From the NCBI RefSeq assembly GCF_025149915.1, contig NZ_CP102278.1, forward strand, positions 852,001 through 916,000: a DNA stretch of 64,000 nucleotides, read 5' to 3'. The DNA is from Coprococcus eutactus. GTDB taxonomy: Bacteria > Bacillota > Clostridia > Lachnospirales > Lachnospiraceae. A program made the position numbers and the translations under genes. Below are positions 17,600 through 26,400 of the stretch, piece after piece. Within the stretch, counting starts at the first letter, position 1. The number at the start of each line of letters is the position of its first letter. The notes beneath the pieces are model-generated. The model searched no databases. It was given only the letters and a program-made list of their open reading frames with translations, and was not told the origin of the DNA.

Positions 17600-18955
17600 A
17601 TGGGTAAATATTTTGGAACAGATGGATTCAGAGGCGAGGCAAATGTAGACCTTACAGTGGAGCATGCTTATAAGGTTGGAAGATACCTTGGCTACTACTA
17701 TGGCAAGCAGCATGATGATGGAAAGGCTCATGTCGTCATCGGAAAGGATACGAGACTTTCAAGCTACATGTTCGAGTATTCCCTGGTTGCAGGACTTACT
17801 GCCAGCGGAGCTGATGTATACCTGATGCATGTAACACCTACGCCTAGCGTGTCTTATATAGTCCGTACAGGTGATTTTGACTGCGGTATCATGATCTCAG
17901 CCAGCCACAACCCTTACTATGACAATGGTATAAAAGTCATCAACGGTCAGGGCTATAAGCTCGAGGCAGCAATAGAGAATGAGATAGAGCAGTATATAGA
18001 CGGAGAGCTCGGTGAGATACCATTTGCAAAGAAGGACAGCATCGGTAAGACCACCGACTACACCATGGGAAGAAACAGATATATAGGATATCTGCTCACG
18101 ATCCCTACCAGACCTTTTAAGGGAATGAGGATCGGTCTTGACTGTGCAAATGGTGCATCATATCTGGTTGCAAAGTCAGTGTATGACGCTCTCGGAGCAA
18201 AGACATATGTCATCAACAATGAACCAAATGGAACAAACATCAACACGGACTGCGGTTCAACACACATTGATAAGCTTCAGGCATTTGTCAAGGAGAAGGG
18301 ACTTGATGTGGGATTTGCATTTGATGGTGATGCGGACAGATGTCTTGCAGTGGACGACAAGGGTGAGATCGTGGACGGAGACAAGATCCTCTATGTCTGC
18401 GGTCGTTATCTGAAGGATAAGGGCGAGCTGAACAACAATACGATCGTCACAACTATCATGTCCAACCTTGGACTTTACAAAGCACTTGACAAGAAGGGCA
18501 TCAACTATGAGAAGACAGCAGTCGGTGACAAGTACGTGTTCGAAAATATGATGGAGCACGGACATTCCATCGGCGGCGAGCAGTCAGGACATATCATCTT
18601 CTCCAAGTATGCAACAACCGGTGACGGTGTCCTCACCTCACTGATGATCATGGAGACTATACTTGGACGTAAGGTCAAGCTCTCAGAGCTGTTCCACAGC
18701 CTGACGATATATCCACAGCTTCTTGTGAACGTCAAGGTTTCAAGCAAGGATGCAGTCATGAATGATGCTGATGTGCTGAAACTGAATGATGAGATAGCAG
18801 CAGAGCTTGGAGACGACGGAAGACTTCTTCTCAGACAGAGCGGTACAGAGCCTGTCATCAGAGTTATGGTCGAGGCAGCTACAGATGAGCTGTGTGAGAA
18901 GTATGTATACAAGATGGTAGATCTCATAAAGGCAAAGGGATACGCTGTGGAGTAG
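17600..18955 (+). CDS. glmM: Phosphoglucosamine mutase
   Basis: The 451-residue alpha-phosphohexomutase has FGTDGFRG at the N-terminus, the phosphoserine loop MISASHNPYYDNG, the metal loop FDGDADRCLAVD and the sugar-phosphate site RQSGTEP. The FGTDGFRG start and overall length identify the GlmM subfamily, which converts glucosamine-6-P to glucosamine-1-P for peptidoglycan precursors. A strong terminator 110 bases downstream ends the transcript. Confidence 0.93.
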   Translation: MGKYFGTDGFRGEANVDLTVEHAYKVGRYLGYYYGKQHDDGKAHVVIGKDTRLSSYMFEYSLVAGLTASGADVYLMHVTPTPSVSYIVRTGDFDCGIMISASHNPYYDNGIKVINGQGYKLEAAIENEIEQYIDGELGEIPFAKKDSIGKTTDYTMGRNRYIGYLLTIPTRPFKGMRIGLDCANGASYLVAKSVYDALGAKTYVINNEPNGTNINTDCGSTHIDKLQAFVKEKGLDVGFAFDGDADRCLAVDDKGEIVDGDKILYVCGRYLKDKGELNNNTIVTTIMSNLGLYKALDKKGINYEKTAVGDKYVFENMMEHGHSIGGEQSGHIIFSKYATTGDGVLTSLMIMETILGRKVKLSELFHSLTIYPQLLVNVKVSSKDAVMNDADVLKLNDEIAAELGDDGRLLLRQSGTEPVIRVMVEAATDELCEKYVYKMVDLIKAKGYAVE

Positions 18956-19523
18956 AGTGGTCTGTAGGACTTCTTGAGGAAATTCATGAAGCAGGTCTGA
19001 CGATCTTGTGATATTTCTTAAGGAAAATCCTTGTAAAGATACAAAATTATCATCAATAGATAGAAAAAAGCTCAAAAGATACAAAGTACGTAAAATTTGT
19101 ATCTTTTGGGCTTTTTCGTGTGCTTGGTGAAAATTTTGTGGCATAAGATACCGAGAAATTCAAAAAAGATATAATGTTATGGCAGCCACTATGGAATAAT
19201 TTCAGGTGGAAGCCGGAAGGACTATGTGGTAACCTGCCGTGTCAGGAGAGAAGTACAGAGCGTCCGGTGAGGCGAGGTTGTGACAGAAAGATGTGGATTT
19301 TCTCAAGCTTAAATAGATAAATACTTGCGAAATATACTGCTGTTGGTGAAAATGCATGAAAAAAGTGGGGTATCAACCTGAAAATGATAGAATTTATCTG
19401 TTGACATGTTGTGGCAAAACAGATAAAGTTTTATGTGGCGAAAGATATGACTGTCACCAGACTTACAATGAGAAATATGTGGCCGTGACAGTTACAATAA
19501 TATAACATGAGAGGCATATATTT
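18956..19523 (+). promoter_or_regulatory. Long purF leader, structured but not assigned
   Basis: There is no gene in this 568-base gap. After the glmM terminator, 19178-19320 is GC-richer and purine-rich with several possible pairings: AGGT/ACCT, CCGGA/TCCGG, and CCTG/CAGG around 19243-19260. At 19393-19427 TTTATCTGTT pairs with AACAGATAAA, and at 19449-19498 GACTGTCAC faces GTGACAGTT. TTGACA (19401), 17-base spacer, TAAAGT could be a promoter. I could not match it to purine, PRPP, ZTP or folate riboswitch consensus. Confidence 0.35.
19065..19115 (+). terminator. Terminator after glmM
   Basis: AAAAAGCTCAAAAGATACAAA region (from 19065) pairs with TTTGTATCTTTTGGGCTTTTT (to about 19115), a stem of roughly 20 bp symmetrical enough to work on both strands. 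Confidence 0.85.
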
Positions 19524-20999
19524 ATGAACGAATGTTTAAGATCCCATTATTATGACGAGGACGAGATGCACGAGGAGTGCGGAGTCTTCGGTATCTATGA
19601 TTTCGATGGAAATGATGTGGCGAACACGATCTACTATGGTTTGTTTGCATTGCAGCACCGTGGGCAGGAGAGCTGCGGTATAGCGGTGTCAGACACTGCC
19701 GGTCCTAAGGGCAAGGTCAGCTCCTTAAAGGGCATGGGCCTTGTGAATGAGGTGTACACGACTGATTCACTGAGCAAGCTAAAGGGAAATATCGGTGTGG
19801 GTCATGTGAGATATTCTACAGCCGGTGCCAGCACTATAGAGAATGCACAGCCACTGGTTCTCAATTATGTAAAGGGAACTCTGGGACTTGCCCATAATGG
19901 CAATCTGGTAAATGCTCCTGAGCTTAGACGTGAGCTGGAGCTCACAGGAGCTATATTCCAGACTACAATTGATTCTGAGGTAATAGCTTACCATATAGCC
20001 AGAGAGAGAGTTAAGTGCGGTTCCGTTGAGGAGGCTGTCACAAGAGCTCTCAAGAAAGTAAGGGGATCATATTCACTTGTTATCATGAGCCCTAGAAAGC
20101 TTATCGGAGCCAGAGACCCATTTGGCTTCAGACCGCTTTGTATAGGAAAGCGTGATAACGCATACATACTGGCATCTGAGAGCTGCGCTCTCGATACCAT
20201 AGGGGCTGAATTTGTCAGGGATGTGGAGCCTGGAGAGGTTGTAACCATATCACCTGAGTACGGAATCCAGTCGTACAAGAACATGTGCCAGGAGCAGCAT
20301 GCAAGATGTATATTTGAGTATATATACTTTGCGAGACTTGATTCAGTCATAGATGGAATGTCTGTGTACGATTCGCGTATCACAGCCGGAAGATGCCTTG
20401 CAAAGGACAGCCCGGTTGACGCTGATGTGGTAGTTGGCGTTCCTGAATCGGGAAATGCGGCGGCTATGGGTTACTCACTTGAATCGGGTATTCCATATGG
20501 AACGGCATTTGTCAAGAATGGATATGTGGGAAGAACATTCATAAAGCCACAGCAGAGCCAGAGAGAGTCCAGCGTGCGTGTCAAGCTGAACGTCCTTAAG
20601 GAGGCTGTAAATGGCAAGCGTGTCATAATGATAGATGACTCTATAGTTCGTGGAACTACGAGTGACAGAATAGTTGGCATGCTCAGGGAGGCAGGAGCGA
20701 CTGAGGTCCATGTAAGGATCAGTTCACCTCCATTCCTGTATCCATGCTACTTTGGAACTGACATTCCGGACAGAGAGCAGCTCATAGCATACAACAGGTC
20801 TGTGGATGATATATGCAAGATCATAGGTGCCGATTCTCTGGCGTACCTGAAGATGGAGAGGCTTCCGGAGCTCTCAGGCGGAAGACAGTACTGCCATGGA
20901 TGCTTCAGCGGCCAATATCCTATGAAACCGCCTACAGAGGACATCAGAGGCGACCACGAGAATTTCAAGAGAGGATCGGAGTCTCATATTATATCATGA
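19524..20999 (+). CDS. purF: Amidophosphoribosyltransferase
   Basis: The 491-residue product begins with a propeptide of about 18 residues followed by CGVFGIYDF; the exposed Cys is the glutaminase nucleophile. HRGQESCG and GHVRYSTAG belong to the Ntn glutaminase domain. The C-terminal PRTase domain has VIMIDDSIVRGTT, the PRPP loop. C-terminal cysteines (YCHGCFSGQYP) are typical of the Fe-S containing Bacillus-type PurF. It makes phosphoribosylamine, the first step of purine synthesis. It stands apart from other pur genes except purB, which follows. Confidence 0.95.
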   Translation: MNECLRSHYYDEDEMHEECGVFGIYDFDGNDVANTIYYGLFALQHRGQESCGIAVSDTAGPKGKVSSLKGMGLVNEVYTTDSLSKLKGNIGVGHVRYSTAGASTIENAQPLVLNYVKGTLGLAHNGNLVNAPELRRELELTGAIFQTTIDSEVIAYHIARERVKCGSVEEAVTRALKKVRGSYSLVIMSPRKLIGARDPFGFRPLCIGKRDNAYILASESCALDTIGAEFVRDVEPGEVVTISPEYGIQSYKNMCQEQHARCIFEYIYFARLDSVIDGMSVYDSRITAGRCLAKDSPVDADVVVGVPESGNAAAMGYSLESGIPYGTAFVKNGYVGRTFIKPQQSQRESSVRVKLNVLKEAVNGKRVIMIDDSIVRGTTSDRIVGMLREAGATEVHVRISSPPFLYPCYFGTDIPDREQLIAYNRSVDDICKIIGADSLAYLKMERLPELSGGRQYCHGCFSGQYPMKPPTEDIRGDHENFKRGSESHIIS

Positions 21000-21060
21000 G
21001 GAGGGGCCCGCGTAAGCGGGAGGAGTCCTGGTGATAGCGCACGAAAGTGCGCACTTGTCG
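20997..21060 (+). repeat. Dispersed relative of the 90-bp repeat, after purF
   Basis: Immediately after the purF stop the sequence ATGAGGAGGGGCCCGCGTAA closely matches the unit start at 6331. It includes the hairpin CCCGCGTAAGCGGG and a following GAGGA. The second part differs (GCGCAC GAAA GTGCGC hairpin) but has the same layout. Both instances begin directly at a stop codon. Confidence 0.65.
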
Positions 21061-21076
21061 CAAGACAAAAATTGTG

Positions 21077-21125
21077 AAAATTCGGAATCATATCAGCGGA
21101 AAAAGCGGATATTGATTCCGAATTT
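21077..21125 (+). terminator. Stem-loop between purF and purB
   Basis: AAATTCGGAATCATATC (from 21078) pairs with GATATTGATTCCGAATTT (to 21125) with one bulged base. It lacks a strong T run, so it may be an attenuator or transcript end. Confidence 0.55.
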
Positions 21126-21248
21126 CTGGTTTATGCAAAAAAAGCATGGAAATAATCTGAAACCCATGTATAATAGTTGTGTGATAAGATATAAAAGCAT
21201 TTGTCAGCTGGCAAATGCGGGAGACTACAGGAAGAAAGAGGTAAAGAC

Positions 21249-22703
21249 ATGAGTAAGGACAAGTACGAAAGCCCACTGTGTGAAAGATACGCTAGTAAGG
21301 AAATGCAGTATATTTTCTCACCTGATATGAAGTTTAAGACATGGAGAAAGCTGTGGATAGCTCTTGCTGAGACAGAGAAGGAGCTTGGTCTCAAGGACGA
21401 GAACGGCAATCCAAGAATCACAGATGAGCAGATCGAGGAGCTCAAGGCTCACGCTGATGACATCAACTACGATGTTGCCAGAGAGAGAGAAAAGCTGGTT
21501 CGTCACGACGTAATGAGCCACGTATATGCATACGGTGTTCAGTGCCCTAAGGCAGCTGGAATAATCCACCTTGGAGCAACAAGCTGCTATGTAGGCGATA
21601 ACACAGACGTTATCATTATGACAGAGGCATTAAAGCTTGTCAGAAAGAAACTCATCAATGTTATAAATGAGCTGGCAAAGTTCGCAGATCAGTACAAGGA
21701 TCTTCCAACTCTTGCATTTACACATTTCCAGCCTGCACAGCCAACGACAGTCGGCAAGCGTGCAACACTCTGGATGCAGGAGCTGCTCCTTGACCTCTCT
21801 GATATAGAGTACATGATCAGCCAGCAGAAGCTTCTCGGATCAAAGGGAACAACAGGAACACAGGCAAGTTTCCTTGAGCTCTTCGGAGGAGATCACGAGA
21901 CAGTGAGAAAGATAGATGGAAAGATCGCTGAGAAGATGGGATTTGCTGAGTGCTATCCTGTATCAGGCCAGACATATTCAAGAAAGGTCGACTCAAGAGT
22001 TCTTAACGTGCTCTCAGGCATCGCACAGAGCGCACACAAGTTCTCAAATGATATCAGACTTCTCCAGCACTTAAAGCAGATAGAGGAGCCATTTGAGAAG
22101 AACCAGATCGGTTCATCGGCTATGGCATACAAGAGAAATCCAATGAGAAGTGAGAGAATCGCATCACTTGCCAATTATGTAATGTGTGACGCGCTCAATC
22201 CTGCTATCACAGCCGCAACACAGTGGTTTGAGAGAACACTTGATGACTCAGCAAATAAGCGTATCTCAGTTCCAGAGGCATTCCTTGCAGTTGATGGAAT
22301 CCTTGATCTGTACCTGAACGTTGTTGATGGTCTTGTGGTATATGACAAGGTTATCTACCAGTGCTTTATGAAGGAGATTCCATTCATGGCAACAGAGAAT
22401 ATCATGATGGATGCTGTTAAGCGTGGCGGCAACCGTCAGGAGCTTCATGAGAAGATCAGAGAGTACTCAATGCTTGCAGGCGAGCAGGTCAAGAAGTACG
22501 GAAGAGAGAATGACCTCGTTGACCGTATCGCAGCAGACCCTGACTTTGGTATGACAAAGGAGGAGATCGTATCTATCCTTGAGCCAAAGAACTTCGTAGG
22601 TCGTGCTCCTGAGCAGACAAGAGAGTTCCTTGCAGAGGTCATTCAGCCTATCCTCGATGAGAACAAGGATATCCTCGGCGTTACTGCGGAGATCAATGTA
22701 TAA
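21249..22703 (+). CDS. purB: Adenylosuccinate lyase
   Basis: The 484-residue product is a fumarase/aspartase superfamily member with THFQPAQPTTVGKR, GTTGTQASFLELF and the superfamily signature IGSSAMAYKRNP, which carries the catalytic serine loop. It cleaves SAICAR in IMP synthesis and adenylosuccinate to AMP. The length and sequence type are those of the longer PurB found in Clostridia and eukaryotes. ATG 21249 follows GAGGT. An upstream in-frame codon at 21201 would add a short basic tail unlike the family. Confidence 0.94.
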   Translation: MSKDKYESPLCERYASKEMQYIFSPDMKFKTWRKLWIALAETEKELGLKDENGNPRITDEQIEELKAHADDINYDVAREREKLVRHDVMSHVYAYGVQCPKAAGIIHLGATSCYVGDNTDVIIMTEALKLVRKKLINVINELAKFADQYKDLPTLAFTHFQPAQPTTVGKRATLWMQELLLDLSDIEYMISQQKLLGSKGTTGTQASFLELFGGDHETVRKIDGKIAEKMGFAECYPVSGQTYSRKVDSRVLNVLSGIAQSAHKFSNDIRLLQHLKQIEEPFEKNQIGSSAMAYKRNPMRSERIASLANYVMCDALNPAITAATQWFERTLDDSANKRISVPEAFLAVDGILDLYLNVVDGLVVYDKVIYQCFMKEIPFMATENIMMDAVKRGGNRQELHEKIREYSMLAGEQVKKYGRENDLVDRIAADPDFGMTKEEIVSILEPKNFVGRAPEQTREFLAEVIQPILDENKDILGVTAEINV

Positions 22704-22737
22704 AGATCTGAATTAAAATGTATATAGAGTAAATAAG

Positions 22738-22813
22738 GCGCTGGCGCATTTGAGATGGTGGTATGTCCGTTTAATATTTGATATATCCCAGAGCTTATGT
22801 GCTGGCGCTTTTT
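22738..22813 (+). terminator. Possible terminator after purB (long loop)
   Basis: GCGCTGGCGCA (22738-22748) can pair over 11 positions, counting G-U pairs, with TGTGCTGGCGC (22798-22808), which is followed by TTTTT. The 49-base loop is unusual. Confidence 0.5.
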
Positions 22814-22943
22814 GAATTCATGTACAATTTTGAATGGAACTTTGGCATGGGATGTGACAGGAACTAGGGATACATCGAAATGTCTGGATATAGATCCGGA
22901 TACGTTATATGAATTGGAAAATGTAAAAGATAAAATAGCGTAA
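22797..22943 (+). pseudogene. DUF2442 protein remnant
   Basis: The 48-codon frame reads ...LNGTLAWDVTGTRDTS and KCLDIDPDTLYELE before its stop. This matches the C-terminal half of DUF2442 proteins (usual pattern: a conserved Trp-Asp, then DLDPDTLYE near the end), small proteins often coded beside DUF4160 in toxin-antitoxin-like pairs. The N-terminal half is absent; its place is taken by the terminator hairpin. This is a decayed gene, recognised from pattern only. Confidence 0.55.
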
Positions 22944-22981
22944 CATAAATTGGTATACAGTAAACTATAAATAGCTGGTGT

Positions 22982-23131
22982 ATGGACGAAACGTCTGTGC
23001 GCCATTTTTTTTGTGCAGACAACAATACAGAGTTTGTATATGCACAGGATTTGGGTGGCTGGCGGGGCAACTATGAAAAAACTGATCAGCGTGATATAAT
23101 GAGCATTGTGACGACAGGCGATAGGATATAA
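22982..23131 (+). other. Unassigned 49-codon open frame in the purB-yhdT gap
   Basis: An ATG at 22982 opens a 49-residue frame that includes TEFVYAQDLGGWRGNYEK and ends at 23131. It lacks a ribosome binding site. Given the adjacent DUF2442 remnant it may be another gene scrap rather than an expressed peptide. No family recognised. Confidence 0.25.
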
Positions 23132-23239
23132 TAAGCTAATAGTGTAGGCATCAGCGGTAAAATTGATTCCATTAGGTATAAAAGATATATACATGGTTAA
23201 AGCTCGATGTATTTATGAAATATAAGGGGATATATTATT

Positions 23240-23515
23240 ATGATGAAACTGACAAAGGAAGAACAGCACAGGCAGTGCATAAAAGAGATCAAAGCGACGC
23301 TGCTTGTGGTATTTATATGTTTTTTATGGCATGTGCTAACCGCGTTTCTGCTAAATGGCACCGGGTGGACGGTGTTCCATATGCCGGCGTGGTTTGTGGT
23401 CTCGGTGCTTGGAACAGTGGTGCTTGCGGTAATCGGTGTATTCTGGCTGCTTAAGTTTGTGTTCGTAGATTTCCAATATGAAGAGGATGAGAGTGAGGGT
23501 GAAAATGAACAGTAA
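23240..23515 (+). CDS. YhdT family small membrane protein
   Basis: The 91-residue product has two hydrophobic helices (around residues 20-37 and 48-70) and a Glu-rich C-terminal tail (EEDESEGENE). YhdT/DUF997 proteins are almost always coded directly before the pantothenate symporter. Here the last 11 bases overlap panF, which supports translational coupling. An accessory or assembly role for the symporter is inferred from that linkage only. Confidence 0.8.
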   Translation: MMKLTKEEQHRQCIKEIKATLLVVFICFLWHVLTAFLLNGTGWTVFHMPAWFVVSVLGTVVLAVIGVFWLLKFVFVDFQYEEDESEGENEQ

Positions 23516-24992
23516 TCAGATATTGATCTTATCGGTTTTTCTCGGATATTTGTTATTCAATATTGTGGTGAGCTTTGTCTACAGCAGAAGGGCGGAGAAA
23601 AGTCTGCACACAACGTCCGAGAAGAAGTATTTCATAGGCGGAAGAAATATGAACGGAATCGTCCTAGCCATGACGATCATGGCGACATACACTTCCGCAA
23701 GTTCATTTATATCAGGGCCGGGTGCAGCGGGGCTTACATATGGATATGCACAGGCGTGGATAGCTGCTATCCAGGTCCCGGTCACATTTCTGGTGCTCGG
23801 TGTGCTTGGAAATAAGCTGGCGATAGTGTCCAGACGAACGGGCGCTGTGACAGTGGTGGGCTACTTCAAGGCGAGATACAAGAGCGATGCGCTGGTAGTC
23901 ATCACGAGCATTGGACTTATAGTTTTCTTCATAGCACAGATGATAAGCCAGTTTACGGGAGGGGCCACACTTATAGCATCCATAACGGGAATGGATCATG
24001 TGAGTTCACTTTTGATATTTGGCACAGTCGTGATATTGTACACAGCTATTGGCGGATTCAGTGCGGTTGTTATAACTGACACGATTCAGGGAATAGTAAT
24101 GTGTATCGGAACATTCCTGTTTATATTCTTTGTCTTAAGGAGCGGGGGTGGTCTTGCCGCGATAGATGCCGGTCTTCAGACAAATCTGCCAGAGGTGTAC
24201 GATGACATTTTCTCAAAATACACGCCAGGAGGGCTGCTCAGCTATTGGGTGCTTGTGGGCTTTGGAACGCTGGGGCTTCCCCAGACTGCTGTGCGCGCCA
24301 TGGGATTTAAGGATACGAAGAGCATGCACAGAGCGATGTGGATCGGAGTTCTCACATGCGGCTTTGTGATCGTGGGAATGCATCTTGCAGGAACATGGGC
24401 TGGCGCACTTGTCGATACGGACAATCTTCCAACTTCGGATTATTTTATACCATATATAGTACAGAAGATCATGCCGCCTGGAATAGCAGCGATATTCCTC
24501 GCAGCGCCGATGGCAGCAGTCATGTCGACAGCGGATTCGCTCCTCATACTTGCCACAGCAGCTATAGTGAAGGATCTGTGGAAGAATTACGTGGTGGGGG
24601 ATGATCCGGTGAAAAATGAGAAATACGACAAGAATGTCAAGCTGGTGAGCACGATACTTACGATGTTGCTCGGCGTGGTGGTGATGGTTCTCACGATCAA
24701 TCCGCCGGATATAATTTTCATGCTCAACATGTTTGCATTTGGCGGACTTGAATGCACATTCTTCTGGCCCCTTGTGGGAGGCCTGTTCTGGAAGAAGGGA
24801 ACTAAGCAGGCGGCGGTGTGCAGCAGCGTAGGTGCGATCGCGACATATATATTTGCAACGTATTTTATCAAGATCGCCGGGATAAATGCGGTCGTGTGGG
24901 GACTGATGGTAGGTGCGGTGCTGTACTTTGGAATTGGATTTGTAACGGGAAGAAAAGGACTTGATCCGGATATTCTGGACAAGTGCTTTTGA
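23505..24992 (+). CDS. panF: Sodium/pantothenate symporter
   Basis: The 495-residue product is of the sodium:solute symporter (SSS) family, with about 13 hydrophobic segments, an early YFIGGRNMNG motif and GPGAAGLTYGYAQAW, FTGGATLI and GGFSAVVITDTIQG in the middle. It imports pantothenate with sodium. The panF assignment rests on overall similarity and the preceding yhdT. I start at ATG 23505 (MNSNQI), which overlaps yhdT, rather than 23478. Together with coaX it gives the cell a salvage route to coenzyme A. Confidence 0.9.
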   Translation: MNSNQILILSVFLGYLLFNIVVSFVYSRRAEKSLHTTSEKKYFIGGRNMNGIVLAMTIMATYTSASSFISGPGAAGLTYGYAQAWIAAIQVPVTFLVLGVLGNKLAIVSRRTGAVTVVGYFKARYKSDALVVITSIGLIVFFIAQMISQFTGGATLIASITGMDHVSSLLIFGTVVILYTAIGGFSAVVITDTIQGIVMCIGTFLFIFFVLRSGGGLAAIDAGLQTNLPEVYDDIFSKYTPGGLLSYWVLVGFGTLGLPQTAVRAMGFKDTKSMHRAMWIGVLTCGFVIVGMHLAGTWAGALVDTDNLPTSDYFIPYIVQKIMPPGIAAIFLAAPMAAVMSTADSLLILATAAIVKDLWKNYVVGDDPVKNEKYDKNVKLVSTILTMLLGVVVMVLTINPPDIIFMLNMFAFGGLECTFFWPLVGGLFWKKGTKQAAVCSSVGAIATYIFATYFIKIAGINAVVWGLMVGAVLYFGIGFVTGRKGLDPDILDKCF

Positions 24993-25045
24993 TATGTGCG
25001 CAGGATGTATGAACATGAAAATAGAGTTGAAAGGTAAAACTAAGC

Positions 25046-25492
25046 ATGAATGAGATAAACGACAACAAAAAAGCTATGTCCGAGGATGTGAAACAGGCGC
25101 TGATAAGGTTTAACAAGGACAACATCTATGTCCAGAACCTGAAGATAGAGCTGGTCGATATGAGCATTGGATATGTGAAGGGCAAGATGATGGTCACAGA
25201 GGATGTCCTGAATCCATATGGTTCTGTGCATGGTGGATGCCTGTACTCACTTGCGGATATAGTGAGCGGGATCGCAGCATGTACCTACGGAAAGTTTTCT
25301 TCAACTATAGATGGAACCATGACATATATAGCTCCGGCTATGAACACGGAGTATCTCATCTGTGAGGGAATCGAGATCCGCCAGGGCAAGAAGGTGTCAC
25401 TGTACGAGGCAAATATTTACGATGACAAGGGACAGCTTGTAGACAAGGCAAGGTTCTCATTCTACATGATGAACCGTTCTGTTGTGGAATAG
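25046..25492 (+). CDS. PaaI-type hotdog-fold thioesterase
   Basis: The 148-residue product shows the hotdog signature NPYGSVHGGCLYSLADIVSG (N...HGG then S/D helix), followed by IDGTMTYIAPAM and a strand-rich C-terminus. Such enzymes hydrolyse acyl-CoA thioesters, often phenylacetyl or other aryl-CoA. The substrate is unknown here. It lies 54 bases after panF and 20 bases before sfsA. Confidence 0.85.
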   Translation: MNEINDNKKAMSEDVKQALIRFNKDNIYVQNLKIELVDMSIGYVKGKMMVTEDVLNPYGSVHGGCLYSLADIVSGIAACTYGKFSSTIDGTMTYIAPAMNTEYLICEGIEIRQGKKVSLYEANIYDDKGQLVDKARFSFYMMNRSVVE

Positions 25493-25511
25493 ATGGGAGA
25501 TGTAAGGAAAG

Positions 25512-26186
25512 GTGAAATATACAAATGTTATCTCAGGCAAGTTCGTAGACAGGCCAAACAGGTTCACAGCCCATGTGGAGATAGACGGAGTTACAGAGAC
25601 CGTGCACGTAAAGAACACAGGGAGGCTTAGCAGTTTGCTGATACCGGGGAACACGGTCAGCCTTGAGAAGTCTGCAAATCCAAACCGCAAGACGAAATAC
25701 GATCTCATAGCGGTGGAGGATCCAAAGCTTGGCTGGGTGAACGTGGACAGTCAGGTGCCAAATAAGGTGGTTTTGGAATGGCTTAAAACAAAGGATTATG
25801 ACTTTATAAAGCCAGAGTATGTATACGGGGATTCAAGGATTGATTTCTATATGGAAAAGGATGGCATGAAGTATCTCATGGAGGTCAAGGGCTGTACGCA
25901 GGAGATTGATGGGATAGGATATTTCCCGGATGCACCCACCGACAGGGGAGTCAGGCATTTGCGGGAGCTGATGAAGGCGGTCTCCGAGGGATATAAATGT
26001 TATGTGGCATTTGTCATTCCAATGACAGGGATAACTGAGGTCAGACCAAATGCGGAAATACACAGGAAGTTCGCGGAGACTTTCTATGAGGCGAAGGCTG
26101 CCGGTGTGGAGGTGTTAAATCTCACATGCCGGGTTACACGGGATGAGCTGGAGATAGTGGAGCGTTGGATTCCAGATCGTGAATGA
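25512..26186 (+). CDS. sfsA: DNA/RNA nuclease SfsA
   Basis: The 224-residue product has an N-terminal OB-like part (FVDRPNRFTAHVEIDG, HVKNTGRLSSLL) and a C-terminal PD-(D/E)xK nuclease core with SRIDFYME, YLMEVKGCT and FPDAPTDRGVRHLREL. That pattern is diagnostic for SfsA, first described as a sugar fermentation stimulation protein and later as a nuclease. It starts at GTG 25512 with GTAAGGAAAG upstream. Confidence 0.92.
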   Translation: MKYTNVISGKFVDRPNRFTAHVEIDGVTETVHVKNTGRLSSLLIPGNTVSLEKSANPNRKTKYDLIAVEDPKLGWVNVDSQVPNKVVLEWLKTKDYDFIKPEYVYGDSRIDFYMEKDGMKYLMEVKGCTQEIDGIGYFPDAPTDRGVRHLRELMKAVSEGYKCYVAFVIPMTGITEVRPNAEIHRKFAETFYEAKAAGVEVLNLTCRVTRDELEIVERWIPDRE

Positions 26187-26318
26187 GAATGATGAGAAAT
26201 ATATAATGGTTTGCAGGCTGTCGTAGATGGTAAGTGATTTAGAAGATATAAGTAGCTTTGATGAGAAATATGTGATAAAAAATAGATGAAATTATATCAA
26301 GACATAATTGTCAGGTGG

Positions 26319-26354
26319 AAAAAACGTCATTTCCTCACTTTTTGACGTGTTTTC
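26319..26354. promoter_or_regulatory. Inverted repeat before the XRE regulator
   Basis: AAAACGTCA (26321-26329) faces TGACGTGTTTT (26343-26353) with one mismatch, 47 bases ahead of the regulator gene. It may be an operator for self-repression or an upstream terminator. Confidence 0.4.
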
Positions 26355-26400
26355 TCGGAGGTATTTGTATGATAATCAGCAGCGAAAGGAGAAAACAGAA

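Noticed and set aside
19220..19250. SRP RNA signature (GCCGGAAGGA resembles the CCGGAAGGAAGCAG loop)
   Set aside because: Only the tetraloop-like core matches; the conserved internal loop and long flanking helix are not present.
19178..19320. Cobalamin or RNase P-like element in the purF leader
   Set aside because: Short matches (GTCAGGAGA, ACAGAAA) occur without the rest of either consensus in the right order.
22643..23194. 183-codon minus-strand frame in the purB-yhdT gap
   Set aside because: Low-complexity translation with no family pattern; the + strand fragments explain the coding-like signal.
24213..25016. 267-codon minus-strand frame antisense to panF
   Set aside because: His/Arg/Ser-rich translation typical of the shadow of a membrane protein gene; panF is certain.
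26308..26400. Longer start (26308) for the XRE regulator
   Set aside because: It would translate through the inverted repeat; ATG 26401 has a clear ribosome binding site and matches the family N-terminus.
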